Of a stretch of DNA of 5,451 nucleotides, positions 4,976 through 5,451 are shown one piece after another. Origin of the DNA: Nitrospirota bacterium (GTDB lineage Bacteria; NPL-UPA2; JAGMAN01). Where the stretch lies: NCBI GenBank assembly GCA_030605915.1, contig JAUWHM010000097.1, forward strand, positions 1-5,451, given 5' to 3'. The stretch's first letter is position 1. Each line of letters opens with the position of its first letter. Position numbers and translations under genes: made by a program. The notes beneath the pieces were generated by a model. It was not told the DNA's origin. It did not search any database and saw nothing but the letters and a program-made list of their open reading frames with translations.

Positions 4976-5451
4976 ATGGACATCATCTTGGCTTTGGGCC
5001 TATTTCTCTTGCTGGGCTTTCTCGGGGGGAGATTAGCCAACTGGCTCAAACTTCCAGCAGTAACGGGTTACATCGTCGTTGGCTTAATCATTGGTCCCCA
5101 CGTCCTGAGGCTTGTATCTGAAAGTATCATTAAGGACCTTTCCTTCCTTACCAATTTAGCCCTTGGACTTATTGCGGTGACTATCGGAGGGAGACTGAGC
5201 CTTCACGGTCTGAGGAGATTGGGAAAAACCATTACTTATATAACTATCGCTCAGGGGATGGCATGTTTCCTGGCAGTTTCTTCTTCCGTCTTTCTCCTCT
5301 CACTTCTCCTCCCTGATTTCTGTGGATTGCCCGCCGAGCATGCAATAGTAACTTTCGTCCTCCCTGTGGCTCTCCTCCTGGGAGCCATTGCCACAGCCAC
5401 TGCTCCGGCGGCCACCATTTCTGTCATCAACGAATGCAAGGCTAAGGGTCC
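4976..5451 (+). CDS. CPA2/Kef-type cation:proton antiporter, N-terminal part
   Basis: The frame runs off the window after 158 complete codons. It encodes an inner-membrane protein of the monovalent cation:proton antiporter-2 type, which exchanges Na+ or K+ for H+. Hydrophobic spans lie at about 2-20, 27-46, 54-71, 86-110 and 122-147. Family motifs are LKLPAVTGYIVVGLIIGPHV (25-44), the second-helix signature, and GAIATATAPAATISVI (136-151), typical of the unwound-helix region of this class. The start is uncertain. ATG 4976 has GGGG directly against it, too close for an ideal Shine-Dalgarno. ATG 4946, in frame and 10 codons upstream, would be almost leaderless from the predicted promoter. A TTG at 4988 is a third option. 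Nothing visible indicates which ion is carried. Confidence 0.85.
   Translation, partial: MDIILALGLFLLLGFLGGRLANWLKLPAVTGYIVVGLIIGPHVLRLVSESIIKDLSFLTNLALGLIAVTIGGRLSLHGLRRLGKTITYITIAQGMACFLAVSSSVFLLSLLLPDFCGLPAEHAIVTFVLPVALLLGAIATATAPAATISVINECKAKG

Noticed and set aside
5251..5439. 62-codon minus-strand Ala/Arg-rich frame
   Set aside because: It is antisense to conserved antiporter motifs, and its composition is what the reverse complement of a membrane protein gene gives.

Overview
The window looks like the downstream end of a bacterial ribosomal-protein operon followed by a loosely packed accessory stretch with several gene remnants, and it ends inside a membrane transporter gene. The order rpsD (3' end only), rpoA, rplQ is the classical bacterial alpha-operon order. 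All genes and clear remnants are on the + strand. The outer-membrane-type lipoprotein and the GspA/ExeA-like ATPase suggest a diderm bacterium. Moderate GC, rather divergent proteins and the gene debris would suit an uncultivated lineage known mainly from metagenomes (Omnitrophota- or Aerophobota-like), but this placement is a guess from overall impression.

Region 1 (1-1604) is the housekeeping core: the S4 C-terminus, a complete RNA polymerase alpha subunit with both domains and the conserved DNA/activator-contact residues, and ribosomal protein L17. L17 starts one base after the rpoA stop and is probably translationally coupled to it. Region 2 (1605-2678) holds an intergenic spacer with three ATTTAGC copies spaced 16 bp apart, a one-domain GspA/ExeA-type AAA ATPase, and a possible 27-residue single-span membrane peptide.

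Region 3 (2679-4400) is mostly a gene graveyard around one intact gene. A short relic of an RHS/YD-repeat protein (about 2715-2925) runs into the start region of a lipoprotein with TPR-like helices (3010-3762). That gene is followed by a strong intrinsic terminator (3824-3857) and GC-rich inverted repeats (3883-3942). Next comes a C-terminal relic of an RsbW/SpoIIAB-type HATPase (4121-4264). It overlaps by 8 nt a small basic ORF (4257-4388) interrupted by one in-frame TGA.

Region 4 (4424-4811) is a near-consensus sigma70-type promoter driving a truncated 20-codon DUF4258 gene, whose stop overlaps the start of an intact DUF2283 gene. It looks like a toxin-antitoxin-like pair that has lost most of the putative toxin. 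Region 5 (4907-5451) is a second good promoter and the first ~158 codons of a CPA2/Kef-type cation:proton antiporter.

I see no convincing previously undescribed multi-gene system. The points most worth checking are the decayed DUF4258/DUF2283 pair, the TGA-interrupted small ORF joined to the HATPase relic, and the RHS relic that gives the lipoprotein frame a false N-terminal extension.
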